NCBI RefSeq assembly: GCF_003259365.1
Contig: NZ_QLLY01000005.1
Span: 479,709-543,708, forward strand
DNA from: Streptomyces sp. PsTaAH-137
GTDB lineage: Bacteria > Actinomycetota > Actinomycetes > Streptomycetales > Streptomycetaceae
Length of the DNA: 64,000 nucleotides
Reading direction: 5' to 3'
In this document: positions 9,048 through 17,661 of the stretch, in pieces
Layout of the letters: every line of letters starts with the position of its first letter
Numbering within the stretch: the stretch's first letter is position 1
The notes under the pieces: model-generated
The model's input: the letters and a program-made list of their open reading frames with translations, nothing else
Databases searched by the model: none
Told to the model about the DNA's origin: nothing
Position numbers and translations under genes: made by a program

Positions 9048-9977
9048 CTACTCCTTGACGCTTCCGGCGGAGAGTCCGGACTGCCAGTACTTCTGCAGCA
9101 GCAGGAAGGCGGCGATGAGGGGGACGATGGTGAGCAGGGAGCCGGTGAGGACGAGGTTCGTCACGGTCTCGCCGCCGGACGTCTGCGCCTGCTTGTTCCA
9201 GGAGTCGAGGCCGAGGGTGAGCGGGTACCAGTCGGAGTCCTTCAGCATGATCAGCGGCAGGAAGTAGTTGTTCCAGGTCGCGACCGTGGTGAAGAGCAGC
9301 ACGGTGACGGTGCCGGGCGCGAGGAGCGGCAGGGCCACCCGGAAGAAGGTGCGCACCTCGCCCGCGCCGTCGATCCGGGCGGCCTCCATCAGCTCGGTGG
9401 GGATCGCCTCACTGGCGAACACCCACATCAGATACAGGCCGAACGGTGAGATCAGCGACGGCACGAGGACGGCCCACGGGGTGTCGGTCAGGCCCATCTT
9501 GCTGAACAGCAGGAAGGTGGGGACGGCGAGCGCCGTCGCCGGGACCGCGACCGCGCCGATGACGACGGCGAAGACGCCTTTCTTGCCGGGGAAGTCGAAC
9601 TTGGCGAGCGCGTAGCCGCCGAGCACCGCGAGGAACGTGGCACCGCCCGCGCCCACCACCACGTACAGCAGGGTGTTGAGGAACCAGCGGAGGAAGACGC
9701 CGTCCTGGTAGGTGAAGGTGTCGGCGATGTTGGACCACAGGTCGAAGTCGCCGTCGAACCACAGGCCGAACGAACGGGCCAGCCCCTCCTGGGACTTGGT
9801 GGCGCTGATCAGCAGCCACACCAGCGGCAGCAGGCTGTAGACGAGGACGACGCCGGTGAGCACGGTGAGCAGGACGCTGCGCCGGGGCCGGCCGGGTATG
9901 TGGCGGCGGGGGGTGCGCAGGCGCGGGGCCGCGGACCGGGACGGTGCGGGCCGGCGCACGGGGGTGCTGGTGGTCAT
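9048..9977 (-). CDS. carbohydrate ABC transporter permease (MalG type)
   Basis: This 309-residue inner-membrane permease has six predicted segments. It carries the family EAA loop ELMEAARIDGAGEVRTFFRVALPLLAPG near residue 210 and the conserved NTLLYVVVGAGGA stretch. The ATG at 9977 is preferred because GGGAG lies about ten bases upstream. An in-frame GTG at 9986 overlaps the preceding stop but sits too close to that ribosome site. It pairs with the MalF-type permease encoded just upstream to form the sugar channel. Confidence 0.9.
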   Translation of the reverse strand: MTTSTPVRRPAPSRSAAPRLRTPRRHIPGRPRRSVLLTVLTGVVLVYSLLPLVWLLISATKSQEGLARSFGLWFDGDFDLWSNIADTFTYQDGVFLRWFLNTLLYVVVGAGGATFLAVLGGYALAKFDFPGKKGVFAVVIGAVAVPATALAVPTFLLFSKMGLTDTPWAVLVPSLISPFGLYLMWVFASEAIPTELMEAARIDGAGEVRTFFRVALPLLAPGTVTVLLFTTVATWNNYFLPLIMLKDSDWYPLTLGLDSWNKQAQTSGGETVTNLVLTGSLLTIVPLIAAFLLLQKYWQSGLSAGSVKE

Positions 9978-9982
9978 CGCGC

Positions 9983-10909
9983 TCACGCTCCCTTGCGCAT
10001 GCCGCGCAGCTGGACCACGTAGGCCACGATCATGGTGATCACGCCCATGACGATGGCGACCGTCGCGGAGTAGTTCTGCTGCTGGCCGGAGAAGGACAGC
10101 GAGTACGTGTAGTAGTTCGGGGTGAAGTCGGTGGTGATGGCGTTCGGGGCGAGCTTCTGAAGGATCGCGGGCTCGTTGAAGAGCTGGAAGCTGCCGATGA
10201 TCGAGAAGATCGTGGCGATGACGAGGGCGCCGCGGATCGCCGGGAGCTTGATGGCCGTGATGACGCGCAGCTGCCCGGCTCCGTCGATCTCGGCCGCCTC
10301 GTACAGCGAGTGCGGGACGACCCGCAGCGCCGCGTAGAAGATCAGCATGTTGTAGCCGACGAACTCCCAGGTCACGATGTTGCCGATGGAGGCGAGGACC
10401 AGGTCCGGGGAGAGCAGGTCGGGCAGTTGGACGCCGAGCGCGCCGTCGATGTCGCCGACCAGGCCGTAGCGGGTGCCGTACATGAAGCCCCACATGAGGG
10501 TGGCGACGACCGCGGGCACCGCGTACGGGAGGAAGACGGTGATCCGGAAGAAGTCCTTGCCGTACAGCCGGCCGCTGTCGATCGCGAGGGCGACGAGCAG
10601 GGCGAGGCCGAGCATGATCGGCACCTGGATCAGCAGGAAGAGCCCGACGCGCAGGACGCCGTCCCAGAACTGGCCGTCCGACAGGGCGGCTTGGTAGTTG
10701 TCCAGGCCGACGAAGTGCGTTCCGCCGATGAGTTGTGTACGGAACAGGCTCAGATAGACGGAGTAGACGAGCGGCGCCAGGAAGACCAGCGTGAAGACGA
10801 GGGCGAAGGGGCCGATGAACCCCCATCCCGTCCACGAGCGGCGCGCTCGGCGCGCCGGTGACCGGCCGGGGCGCCGGCCTGCGGCGGCCGACGGTTGAAG
10901 CATCGTCAT
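9983..10909 (-). CDS. carbohydrate ABC transporter permease (MalF type)
   Basis: This 308-residue permease has six predicted membrane segments and a short basic N-terminus ending PARRARRSWTGWGF. The EAA motif LYEAAEIDGAGQLRVITAIKLPAIRG lies near residue 215. It is the first gene of the beta-galactoside operon, and the nearer of two LacI-type palindromes begins 43 bases upstream of its start. Its stop lies within a few bases of the MalG-type start, indicating tight coupling. Confidence 0.9.
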   Translation of the reverse strand: MTMLQPSAAAGRRPGRSPARRARRSWTGWGFIGPFALVFTLVFLAPLVYSVYLSLFRTQLIGGTHFVGLDNYQAALSDGQFWDGVLRVGLFLLIQVPIMLGLALLVALAIDSGRLYGKDFFRITVFLPYAVPAVVATLMWGFMYGTRYGLVGDIDGALGVQLPDLLSPDLVLASIGNIVTWEFVGYNMLIFYAALRVVPHSLYEAAEIDGAGQLRVITAIKLPAIRGALVIATIFSIIGSFQLFNEPAILQKLAPNAITTDFTPNYYTYSLSFSGQQQNYSATVAIVMGVITMIVAYVVQLRGMRKGA

Positions 10910-10951
10910 CGTGCGTCCCTCGCTCGTGCGTCCTCGCGGGCGGAGCCGAGG

Positions 10952-10965
10952 TGTTTACGCAAACA
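10952..10965. promoter_or_regulatory. LacI-family operator, proximal to the transporter operon
   Basis: TGTTTACGCAAACA is an inverted repeat centred on CG, the usual form of LacI-family sites, with one mismatch. It lies 43 bases before the first permease gene and is centred about 45 bp from the second, perfect copy. The paired sites suggest cooperative binding by the divergent regulator. Confidence 0.75.
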
Positions 10966-10995
10966 TCGCTGCGCGTGAGCGGCTTGCGAGCTGTT

Positions 10996-11011
10996 ATGTT
11001 TACGTAAACAT
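10996..11011. promoter_or_regulatory. LacI-family operator, perfect palindrome
   Basis: ATGTTTACGTAAACAT is a perfect 16-bp palindrome with a central CG, the strongest site in this divergent region. It lies about 120 bases upstream of the regulator start, so the regulator may repress both its own gene and the transporter operon. Confidence 0.8.
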
Positions 11012-11129
11012 CCGGTGGCCGAATGTCTACACTGCCCCACGGAGGACGGTCAAGAGTCGTCCGGCGAAAGGCCATTGACCGGACCGGCGGCCGACCGGCG
11101 AGCGGACACAGCGACGGGTGAGGCACACG

Positions 11130-12191
11130 GTGACAGGAACAACGGGGGGCGCGTCGGCCTCCGGCCGCGGGACGCGCGCCCGGAGCGTCCGCGGCGCCTC
11201 GATGGCGGACGTCGCACGGGTCGCGGGCGTCTCCTCACAGACGGTCTCCCGCGTCTCGAACGGCTTCCCGGGGGTGAACGAGGAGACCCGCGAGCGGGTC
11301 CTCGCCGCCATGAAGGATCTGGACTACCGGCCCAACAGCGCGGCGCGCGCCCTCAAGCGCGGCCAGTTCCACACCATCGGCGTCATCACGTTCACGCTGT
11401 CCACGACGGGCAACGTGCGCACGCTGGAGGGCATCGCGACCTCGGCGGCCCAGGAGGGGTACGCGGTCACGCTGATGCCGGTCGCGGTCCCGACGCAGGA
11501 CGAGGTGCACGGCGCGTTCTCCCGGCTCGGGGAGCTGGCCGTGGACGCGGTGATCGTCATCATGGAGGTGCACCTCCTGGACTCGGGGCGGCTGACGCTG
11601 CCGCCGCATGTGCAGGTGGTGGTCGTGGACTCGGACGCGGGCGACCGGTTCGCGGTGGTCGACACCGATCAGGCGGGCGGCACGCGCGACGCCGTACGGC
11701 ATCTGCTCGATCTGGGCCACGAGACGGTCTGGCATCTGGCGGGCCCCTCCGGCTCGTTCGCCGCGCAGCGCCGAACGGACGCGTGGCGCACGGCACTTGA
11801 GGAAGCGGGCCGCCCGGTCCCGGAACCGGCGCGGGGCGACTGGTCGGCGGAGTCCGGGTACCGCGCGGGCCTGGAACTGGCCGAACACCCGGACTGCACC
11901 GCCGTGTTCGCGGCCAACGACCAGATGGCCCTCGGCCTGCTGCGCGCGCTCGACGAACGCGGCCGGAAGGTCCCCGACGACGTCTCGGTCATCGGCTTCG
12001 ACGACATCCCGGAGTCGGGCTCGTTCCTGCCGCCGCTCACCACGGTCCACCAGGACTTCGGCGAGGTCGGCAGGCGCTGCGTGGAGAGCGCGCTGCGGCA
12101 GGTGCGGCAGGGCGCGGCCGAGCGGGGGACGACGCTGGTGCCGACGCGGCTGGTGGTGCGTCGGAGCACGGGACCGGCCCCGGCAGGGTGA
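11130..12191 (+). CDS. LacI-family transcriptional regulator of the beta-galactoside operon
   Basis: This roughly 353-residue repressor has an N-terminal LacI helix-turn-helix (SMADVARVAGVSSQTVSRV) after a basic extension of about 24 residues. A hinge with YRPNSAARALKRG follows, then a periplasmic-binding-protein-like sensor domain with VFAANDQMALGLLRAL and VSVIGFDDIPESG. The GTG at 11130 is preferred because GAGG lies six bases upstream; another in-frame GTG is at 11118. It diverges from the GH42 transport operon, with two palindromic operators between. By analogy it is released by an imported beta-galactoside or its product. Confidence 0.9.
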   Translation: MTGTTGGASASGRGTRARSVRGASMADVARVAGVSSQTVSRVSNGFPGVNEETRERVLAAMKDLDYRPNSAARALKRGQFHTIGVITFTLSTTGNVRTLEGIATSAAQEGYAVTLMPVAVPTQDEVHGAFSRLGELAVDAVIVIMEVHLLDSGRLTLPPHVQVVVVDSDAGDRFAVVDTDQAGGTRDAVRHLLDLGHETVWHLAGPSGSFAAQRRTDAWRTALEEAGRPVPEPARGDWSAESGYRAGLELAEHPDCTAVFAANDQMALGLLRALDERGRKVPDDVSVIGFDDIPESGSFLPPLTTVHQDFGEVGRRCVESALRQVRQGAAERGTTLVPTRLVVRRSTGPAPAG

Positions 12192-12204
12192 GAGCCGGGG
12201 CCGG
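12174..12204 (+). terminator. rho-independent-type hairpin at the end of the LacI gene
   Basis: An 11-bp perfect stem (arms 12174-12184 and 12194-12204, CCGGCCCCGGC and its complement) encloses a nine-base loop that contains the regulator's stop codon. There is no U tract, which is normal for Streptomyces. It separates the regulator from the convergent TMEM175 gene. Confidence 0.55.
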
Positions 12205-12215
12205 GGCGCGTGCGT

Positions 12216-12923
12216 TCAGCGGGTGGCGCGTCGGGCCCGGCGGCCCCGCAGCCTCGGCGGGACGGCGAGCAGCAACAGGCTGTAGTACATCAGCGTGGGC
12301 ACGACGAGTGCGAGGGCGAACGCGACGACCAGGGCGACGGCGGTGAGGTAGCCGTCGGCGTACATGTCCTCGATCCGCCGCTGGGCCCGCTCGCGGTCGT
12401 CCCCTTCGAGCAGTTCCGGGGTGGACTTCAGGATCCACAGCATCCCCAGCCGGCACACCACACCGGCCAGCAGGGTCGTGTAGTAGAAGGCCCCCACGAA
12501 GACGTCCTGGCCGCCGAAGGAGCCGATCATCTCCGTCGGGAGGGGGAGCACGACGACGGAGAGCAGCCACCCCATGTTCCACACCATCAGGGGGCGGGTG
12601 AGCTTGGCGACCGTCGAGAAGGCCCGGTGGTGCTCCAGCCAGATGTTCGCGATGACCACGAAGCTGAGCAGGAAGCTCCAGATCTGGTCGAGGTGATCGG
12701 TGATCACCTTGCTGGGGCCCTCGTGGGCGGACGCGGCTTCCGGTACGAGGTCGACCAGCGGCAGGATCAGCAGGGTGATGGAGATCGCGGCCACCGCGTC
12801 GGTGAAGAGCAGCAGCCGCTCCGCCGAGGCACCTCCCTCGATGCCGCGCGCGGCGGGGTCCGGCGGCTCTGCCGCGCCGGTCCCTCCCGAGCCGTTCTCG
12901 TCGACAACGCCACTGGCGCCCAT
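12216..12923 (-). CDS. TMEM175-family (DUF1211) membrane protein, putative potassium channel
   Basis: This 235-residue protein begins with a Gly/Asp-rich tail. The first membrane helix carries FTDAVAAISITLLIL near residue 42, which matches the family's pore-lining F-(S/T)-D motif. About five more hydrophobic segments follow. TMEM175 relatives form potassium-selective channels as tetramers in bacteria. The ATG at 12923 is chosen because AGGAAAGG precedes it; upstream in-frame codons encode low-complexity Arg/Ala-rich sequence. Function is by family only. Confidence 0.8.
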   Translation of the reverse strand: MGASGVVDENGSGGTGAAEPPDPAARGIEGGASAERLLLFTDAVAAISITLLILPLVDLVPEAASAHEGPSKVITDHLDQIWSFLLSFVVIANIWLEHHRAFSTVAKLTRPLMVWNMGWLLSVVVLPLPTEMIGSFGGQDVFVGAFYYTTLLAGVVCRLGMLWILKSTPELLEGDDRERAQRRIEDMYADGYLTAVALVVAFALALVVPTLMYYSLLLLAVPPRLRGRRARRATR

Positions 12924-13122
12924 GCGTTCGCACCTTTCCTCGTCCGCTTCGCGGGAGCGTGCCGCCGCTGCCGGAGCCCACTGCTCACGGATGGCGCGAC
13001 GACCCTGCGGACTGTACCCGTGGCCCATACAAGCAGCGGCGACGGGGGGTACCGCTCGCCGCCGTCCGGCACTCTCTACTCGCCTTATCCACAAGGGAGT
13101 TGGAGGAGGACCGATCCAGGGG

Positions 13123-13680
13123 TCAGCCGATGCCGAGCCCTTCCAGGACGACCGCGCCGGGCAGTTCAGCGAGCGCCTTGCCCGGCACGATCAGCTTCCC
13201 GCGGCGGGTGCCGCTGCCGATCAGGACGTACGGGAGATCGACGACGGCGGCGTCGACGAGGACCGCCCAACTGGCGGGCAGTCCAATGGGGGTGATGCCG
13301 CCGTACTCCATGCCGGTCTCACCGACGGCGGTGTCCATCGCGGCGAACGAGGCCTTGCGGGCGCCGAGTTGGCGGCGCACCGCACCGTTCACGTCGACCT
13401 TCGTGGTGGAGAGCACGACGCACGCCGCGAGGGTGCTCTCGCCGCCGCGCTTGCCCGCGACGACGACGCAGTTCGCGGACCGCGCGAGCAGTTCGGGGCC
13501 GTAGTGCTCGACGAACGTGGCGGTGTCGGCCCACTCCGGCTCGGTGTCGACGTGGACCAGGTCCTGCGCGGGCACGGTGCCGCGCCAGTGCCGGACGGCG
13601 TCGGCGACGGGGCGGGTGAGCAGGTCGAGGACCTCGGGGGCCGGCCGGACGTGGTCGAAATCTCCGATGGGTGCACGCAT
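13123..13680 (-). CDS. YbaK/EbsC-type aminoacyl-tRNA deacylase domain protein
   Basis: This 185-residue cytoplasmic protein matches the YbaK/ProX fold that hydrolyses mischarged aminoacyl-tRNA. Visible segments include SANCVVVAGKRGGE near residue 69, CVVLSTTKVDVNGAVRRQLGARKASFA near residue 87 and the GGITPIGLP loop near residue 127, equivalent to the family's GGxxP motif. It stands alone between TMEM175 and an XRE regulator. The tRNA substrate cannot be assigned from sequence. Confidence 0.82.
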   Translation of the reverse strand: MRAPIGDFDHVRPAPEVLDLLTRPVADAVRHWRGTVPAQDLVHVDTEPEWADTATFVEHYGPELLARSANCVVVAGKRGGESTLAACVVLSTTKVDVNGAVRRQLGARKASFAAMDTAVGETGMEYGGITPIGLPASWAVLVDAAVVDLPYVLIGSGTRRGKLIVPGKALAELPGAVVLEGLGIG

Positions 13681-13723
13681 GGCGGCACGCTAACAGCCGA
13701 CGCGCGTACGCCCGTCGGACGTC

Positions 13724-14296
13724 TCAGCGTACGAACGGCACCGATACGGCCATGATCATCCGGGTCGGCACGGGGCCGTCGTTGCGGTACTCGTGCGGCG
13801 CGTTCGCCTCGAAGGTGACGCTCGCACCCTCGGGCACCTGGTGCGGGACACCGTCCACGACCAGGGTCAGCTCCCCCTCCGTCACATGGCAGAGCTCGAT
13901 CGTCCCGTCGGGGTGCGGGTCGGAGGCACTGCCCTCGCCCGGCTGCACCAGCCAGTCCCACATCTCCAGGGGGCCGGGCGCCTCGGTCCCGGCGAGCAGC
14001 CGGTGATAGCTCCCGGCCTCCGTGGACCACAGGCGCACCGCCTGCTCCGCGGGCACGATCCGCACCTTGGGTCCCTGCTCGTAGTCGAGCAGCGTCGTGA
14101 TGCTGATGCCGAGCGCGTCGCCGATCTTGACGACGGTGCCGATGCTCGGGTTGGTGCGGGCCTGCTCGATCTGGATGAGCATGCCCCGGCTGACGCCGGC
14201 CCGGGCGGCGAGCGCGTCCAGGGTGAAGCCGCGCTCGGAGCGCCAGTGCTTGACGTTGCGGGCGAGCGACTGGGTCAGCAGTTCGAGGTCCGACAC
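13724..14296 (-). CDS. XRE-family regulator with C-terminal cupin domain
   Basis: This 190-residue regulator has an HTH_3 domain at residues 8-62 (LDALAARAGVSRGMLIQIEQARTNPSIGTVVKIGDALG). A cupin barrel follows, with PHPDGTIELCHVTEGELTLVVDG and NAPHEYRNDG carrying likely ligand or metal residues. This class usually controls an adjacent transporter or catabolic gene. It diverges from an EamA transporter, and a near-perfect inverted repeat (14343-14380) occupies the shared promoter, so mutual control of both genes is likely. Confidence 0.88.
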   Translation of the reverse strand: MSDLELLTQSLARNVKHWRSERGFTLDALAARAGVSRGMLIQIEQARTNPSIGTVVKIGDALGISITTLLDYEQGPKVRIVPAEQAVRLWSTEAGSYHRLLAGTEAPGPLEMWDWLVQPGEGSASDPHPDGTIELCHVTEGELTLVVDGVPHQVPEGASVTFEANAPHEYRNDGPVPTRMIMAVSVPFVR

Positions 14297-14342
14297 ATTC
14301 CGTCCATGGCCAGGGGTGAGCGGGCAGCAAGCAGAGAGCGGA

Positions 14343-14380
14343 GTTCAATATCCTGAATGACAGCGTTCAGGATATTGAAC
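14343..14380. promoter_or_regulatory. long inverted-repeat operator between XRE-cupin regulator and EamA transporter
   Basis: The 15-base arm GTTCAATATCCTGAA (14343-14357) is repeated exactly as its reverse complement at 14366-14380 across an eight-base spacer. The arms are AT-rich compared with the surroundings and contain likely promoter elements. The site fits a dimeric XRE repressor controlling both divergent genes. Confidence 0.8.
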
Positions 14381-14430
14381 TACGGTGTGGTGCACTTCAG
14401 CGTTCATCGAACTGTACTGCGAGGTACGCC

Positions 14431-15285
14431 GTGACAGCACTCTTCGCCCTCGCCACCAGCCTCCTCATCGGTCTGTCCGACTTCGGCGGCGGGCTGCTGT
14501 CGCGGCGCATCCCGGCGCTCACGGTCGTGGTCGTCTCGCAGTCGATCGCGGCGGTGGTGCTCGGGGTCGTCGTCGCGGCGACCGGTGCCTGGCGGGAGGC
14601 AGAGCCGCGGCTGTGGCTCGCCGTCGTCGCCGGGCTGCTCGGGCCGCTCGCCATGCTCGCCTTCTACAAGGCGCTCGCTCTCGGACCGATGGGCGTCGTC
14701 TCGCCGCTGAGCACGATCGGTGTCGCGGTGCCGGTGGGCGTGGGGCTCTCGCTCGGCGAACGGCCGGGTCCGGTGCAGGCCGGGGGCATTCTGATCGCCG
14801 TCGTGGGGGTGCTGCTCGCCGGTGGGCCACGGCGGGGCGGGGCGTCGGTGCGGGGACGGACGGTGCTGCTGACGCTCGGCGCCGCGTTCGGGTTCGGGGC
14901 CGTGATGGCGCTGATCGCGGAGGCGTCGAGCACGGTGCCGGGGCTCTTCCTGGCGCTGTTCGTGCAGCGGGCGACCAATGTGGCGGTGGGCGGGGTCGCG
15001 CTGGCCGCTTCCTCGGGGCGCGGGGTTCGGGTGGCGCCGGACGGTGGCCTCGTGGCGTCGCTGCCGGCCCTCGCCGTGGTGGGGCTGGCCGATGTGGCCG
15101 CCAACGGTACGTACTCGCTGGCTGTTCAGCGCGGGCCGGTGACCGTGGCCGCCGTACTCGCCTATCTCTATCCGGTGATCACGGCGCTGGCCGCACGGGG
15201 GTTGCTGCGCGAGCGCTTGCGGGGCGTGCAGGCCGCCGGGGCCGGGCTGGCACTGGTGGGGACGCTGCTGCTGGCCACGGGGTGA
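14431..15285 (+). CDS. EamA/DMT-superfamily transporter
   Basis: This 284-residue protein has ten predicted membrane helices in two EamA repeats, for example LLGPLAMLAFYKALALGPMGVVSPLS near residue 75 and VLAYLYPVITALAARGLLRERL near residue 245. Members export or import small metabolites; the substrate is unknown. GAGG lies six bases before the GTG at 14431. It is divergent from the XRE-cupin gene with a long operator between, which suggests substrate-responsive control. Confidence 0.87.
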   Translation: MTALFALATSLLIGLSDFGGGLLSRRIPALTVVVVSQSIAAVVLGVVVAATGAWREAEPRLWLAVVAGLLGPLAMLAFYKALALGPMGVVSPLSTIGVAVPVGVGLSLGERPGPVQAGGILIAVVGVLLAGGPRRGGASVRGRTVLLTLGAAFGFGAVMALIAEASSTVPGLFLALFVQRATNVAVGGVALAASSGRGVRVAPDGGLVASLPALAVVGLADVAANGTYSLAVQRGPVTVAAVLAYLYPVITALAARGLLRERLRGVQAAGAGLALVGTLLLATG

Positions 15286-15380
15286 CTCCGTCGGTCCCGG
15301 CCCCCCTCGTCTGCGGTCCGTGGAGGCCGGTCGCGGCGGCAGGTCGGGCGGCTGAGGGCCGGTGGGGCTTCGGGGGGCTT

Positions 15381-15486
15381 TTGACGTTGAGGAAGCGGCT
15401 GCGCGAACTGCGGCGCGGCGCCGGGTTGACGATGGAGGAGCTGGCCGAGGCGTCCGGGGTGAGCACCCGTGCGATCAATGACATGG
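15381..15486 (+). pseudogene. remnant of an XRE-type helix-turn-helix gene
   Basis: About 35 codons read LRKRLRELRRGAGLTMEEL and ASGVSTRAINDM, a clear HTH_3 N-terminus. The similarity stops abruptly at 15486, where intergenic repeat-like sequence begins (15509-15547). There is no ATG/GTG start with a ribosome site (only TTG at 15381) and no C-terminal domain. It looks like the 5' stub left by a deletion joining a regulator gene to repeat DNA. Confidence 0.55.
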
Positions 15487-15508
15487 CAGGGGCGATCGCA
15501 GCTCGCTC

Positions 15509-15547
15509 CAGGGGCGCGAGGAACTGCGCGACCAGCCCCCACCGGGC
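15509..15547. repeat. single arm of the dispersed Streptomyces intergenic repeat
   Basis: The sequence starting CCAGGGGCGCGAGGAACTGC and ending AGCCCCCACCGGGC closely matches the arms of the inverted repeat at 40973-41092. It is a solo arm without an obvious partner. It lies between the HTH remnant and the MFS gene end. Confidence 0.7.
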
Positions 15548-15582
15548 CGCGGCGAACGAACGGCCAAGGGGCGCGGGCGGCC

Positions 15583-16899
15583 TCAGATCCGGTAGCGCCG
15601 CAGCGCCGGTACCGCGAACGCCAGCGTCAGCATCGCCGCGACCACCAGCACCCCGCCCCCGGTGACGGCCTCCCGCGCGCCGAACACCGACCCGGCCGAA
15701 CCGTGCAGGACGTCAGCGAGCCGCGGGCCACCCGCGACCACCACCGTGAACACCCCCTGCATCCGGCCCCGCATCTCGTCCGTGGCCGCCGACAGCAGAA
15801 TCGCGCCGCGGAACACCATCGAGACCATGTCGGCGACCCCGGCCACGGCGAGGAACACCACGGCGAGCCACAGACTGCGGCTCAGCCCGAACCCTGCGAT
15901 GGCCGCACCCCAGGCGACCACGGCCCCGATCACCATCCAGCCGTGCCGCCGCGCCCGCGAGAACGTCCCCGAGAAGAGCCCCCCGGCCACCGCCCCGATC
16001 GGAATCGCGGCGAACAGCAGCCCCAGCGCGAGCCCCTCGCCGTACGAGCCGTACGTCTCGGCGGCGAGCTGCGGGAACAGGGCGCGCGGCATGCCGAAGA
16101 CCATGGCGATGATGTCGGCGAGGAAGGACAGCAGCAGCACCTTGTGCGCGGAGATGTAGCGGAACCCCTCCACGATCTCGCGCACCCCGGCGCGCCGCTT
16201 GACCTCGGACAGCGGCGGCAGCGCGGGCAGCTTGTAGACGGCCCAGACGGTGACGCAGAGCGCGACGGCGTCGATCAGATACAGCTCGGGCAGCCCGATC
16301 ACGGGTATCAGGACACCGGCGAGCAGCGGCCCCACGACCTGCCCGGTCTGCATGACGGTGGAGCCGAGCGCGTTGGCGGCGGGGAGCTGGCTCTCGGGCA
16401 CGAGCCGGGCGATGGAGGCGGTCCGCGCCGGGGAGTTGAGACCCCAGAAGGCCTGCTGGAGGGCGAGCAGCACCATGAGCACGGCGACGGACTCGAGCCC
16501 GCTGACGGCCTGGAGCCAGAACAGCAGCGAGGTGACGGCGATGCCCGAGTTGGTGACGAGCAGCAGCTTGCGGCGGTCCACGCTGTCGGCGACGGCGCCG
16601 CCCCACAGGGCGAAGACGATCAGCGGGACGAGTCCGGCGAGGCTCGCCGCGCCGACCCAGGCCGAGGAGCCGGTGATGTCGTAGATCTGCTTCGGCACGG
16701 CGACGGCCGTGAGCTGACTGCCCACGGCCGTGACGATGGTCGAGGTCCACAGCCGGCGGTAGGCGGGGATGCGCAGCGGCCGGGTGTCCATGGCGAAGCG
16801 GCGCCAGCCGCTTCGCGGCTCGCTCGCCGCCGGTGGTTCGTTCGGCTCCTGCGGCTCGGATGCGGGTTCCGTGCCGGTACGGCTGTCGCTGGTGTCCAC
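15583..16899 (-). CDS. MFS transporter (MFS_3, EntS-like)
   Basis: This protein of about 438 residues has twelve predicted helices. The loop GGAVADSVDRRKLLLVTNSG near residue 100 and RAILLSAATDEMRGRMQGVFTVVVAGGPRLADVLHG near residue 360 are typical of the EntS-like exporter group. The substrate is unknown; the siderophore locus is over 10 kb away, so a link to iron is not supported. GTG at 16899 has a GGAAG site close upstream; an ATG at 16923 adds eight residues without one. It is monocistronic. Confidence 0.85.
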   Translation of the reverse strand: MDTSDSRTGTEPASEPQEPNEPPAASEPRSGWRRFAMDTRPLRIPAYRRLWTSTIVTAVGSQLTAVAVPKQIYDITGSSAWVGAASLAGLVPLIVFALWGGAVADSVDRRKLLLVTNSGIAVTSLLFWLQAVSGLESVAVLMVLLALQQAFWGLNSPARTASIARLVPESQLPAANALGSTVMQTGQVVGPLLAGVLIPVIGLPELYLIDAVALCVTVWAVYKLPALPPLSEVKRRAGVREIVEGFRYISAHKVLLLSFLADIIAMVFGMPRALFPQLAAETYGSYGEGLALGLLFAAIPIGAVAGGLFSGTFSRARRHGWMVIGAVVAWGAAIAGFGLSRSLWLAVVFLAVAGVADMVSMVFRGAILLSAATDEMRGRMQGVFTVVVAGGPRLADVLHGSAGSVFGAREAVTGGGVLVVAAMLTLAFAVPALRRYRI

Positions 16900-16977
16900 G
16901 TACTTCCTGCTTGCTCGGTACATCTATCGCGTGCAGGGTTCACTATCGCAGCACCGGCCGGAGCCGGGAACAGCGTC

Positions 16978-17595
16978 TCAGCCTCCGGTGATCAGCATGA
17001 TCCCCATCACGATCATGGTGGCGGCGACCAGACCGTCGAGGACCCGCCAGGCGGCGGGCTTCGCCAGGAAGCGGCCGAGCAGCCGGGCGCCGAAGCCCAG
17101 CGCGGTGAACCAGCAGACGCTGGCCAGGACGGCGCCGAGTCCGAAGGTCCAGCGCAGCGCGCCCTGTCCGGCGGCGACCGACCCGAGCAGGAACACGGTG
17201 TCGAGATAGACGTGCGGGTTGAGCCAGGTCATGGCGAGGCAGGTCAGCACGGCCCGCCGCCGCGATCCGCTGGTCGTGCCCTCGGTCCGCAGCGCGTCCC
17301 CGGCCGGGGCGATCACCCGGCGGACCGCGAGCGCCCCGTAGGCGAGCAGGAACGCTCCCCCGATCCAGCCGACCGCCGTCACCGCCTCCGGGTAGGCGAC
17401 GACGAGCGCGCCCACTCCGCCCACGCCCAGCGCGATGAGCACCGCGTCCGACACCGCGCAGATGCCGACGACGGCGAGCACGGCGTCGCGTCGCACCCCC
17501 TGGCGCAGCACGAAGGCGTTCTGCGCCCCGATGGCGACGATGAGGGAGAGACCGGTGCCGAAGCCCGCGAGCGCGGCGGCGAGTGAGGTGTTCAT
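16978..17595 (-). CDS. LysE/ArgO-family amino-acid exporter
   Basis: This 205-residue membrane protein has about six helices and family motifs GLSLIVAIGAQNAFVLRQG (residue 15) and MTWLNPHVYLDTVFLLG (residue 125). The family exports basic amino acids such as arginine or lysine. It diverges from a LysR regulator of the ArgP/LysG type, the usual partner that senses intracellular basic amino acids, so that specificity is likely here. Confidence 0.92.
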   Translation of the reverse strand: MNTSLAAALAGFGTGLSLIVAIGAQNAFVLRQGVRRDAVLAVVGICAVSDAVLIALGVGGVGALVVAYPEAVTAVGWIGGAFLLAYGALAVRRVIAPAGDALRTEGTTSGSRRRAVLTCLAMTWLNPHVYLDTVFLLGSVAAGQGALRWTFGLGAVLASVCWFTALGFGARLLGRFLAKPAAWRVLDGLVAATMIVMGIMLITGG

Positions 17596-17661
17596 TGCTT
17601 CGACGCTACGGGGACGATCACCACGCGTACAGCTAAAGATTCTTACGTAACATTAGCGCTC

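Noticed and set aside
15583..16923. Siderophore-exporter role for the EntS-like MFS gene
   Set aside because: There is no iron box nearby and the siderophore genes are over 10 kb away; family similarity alone is not enough.
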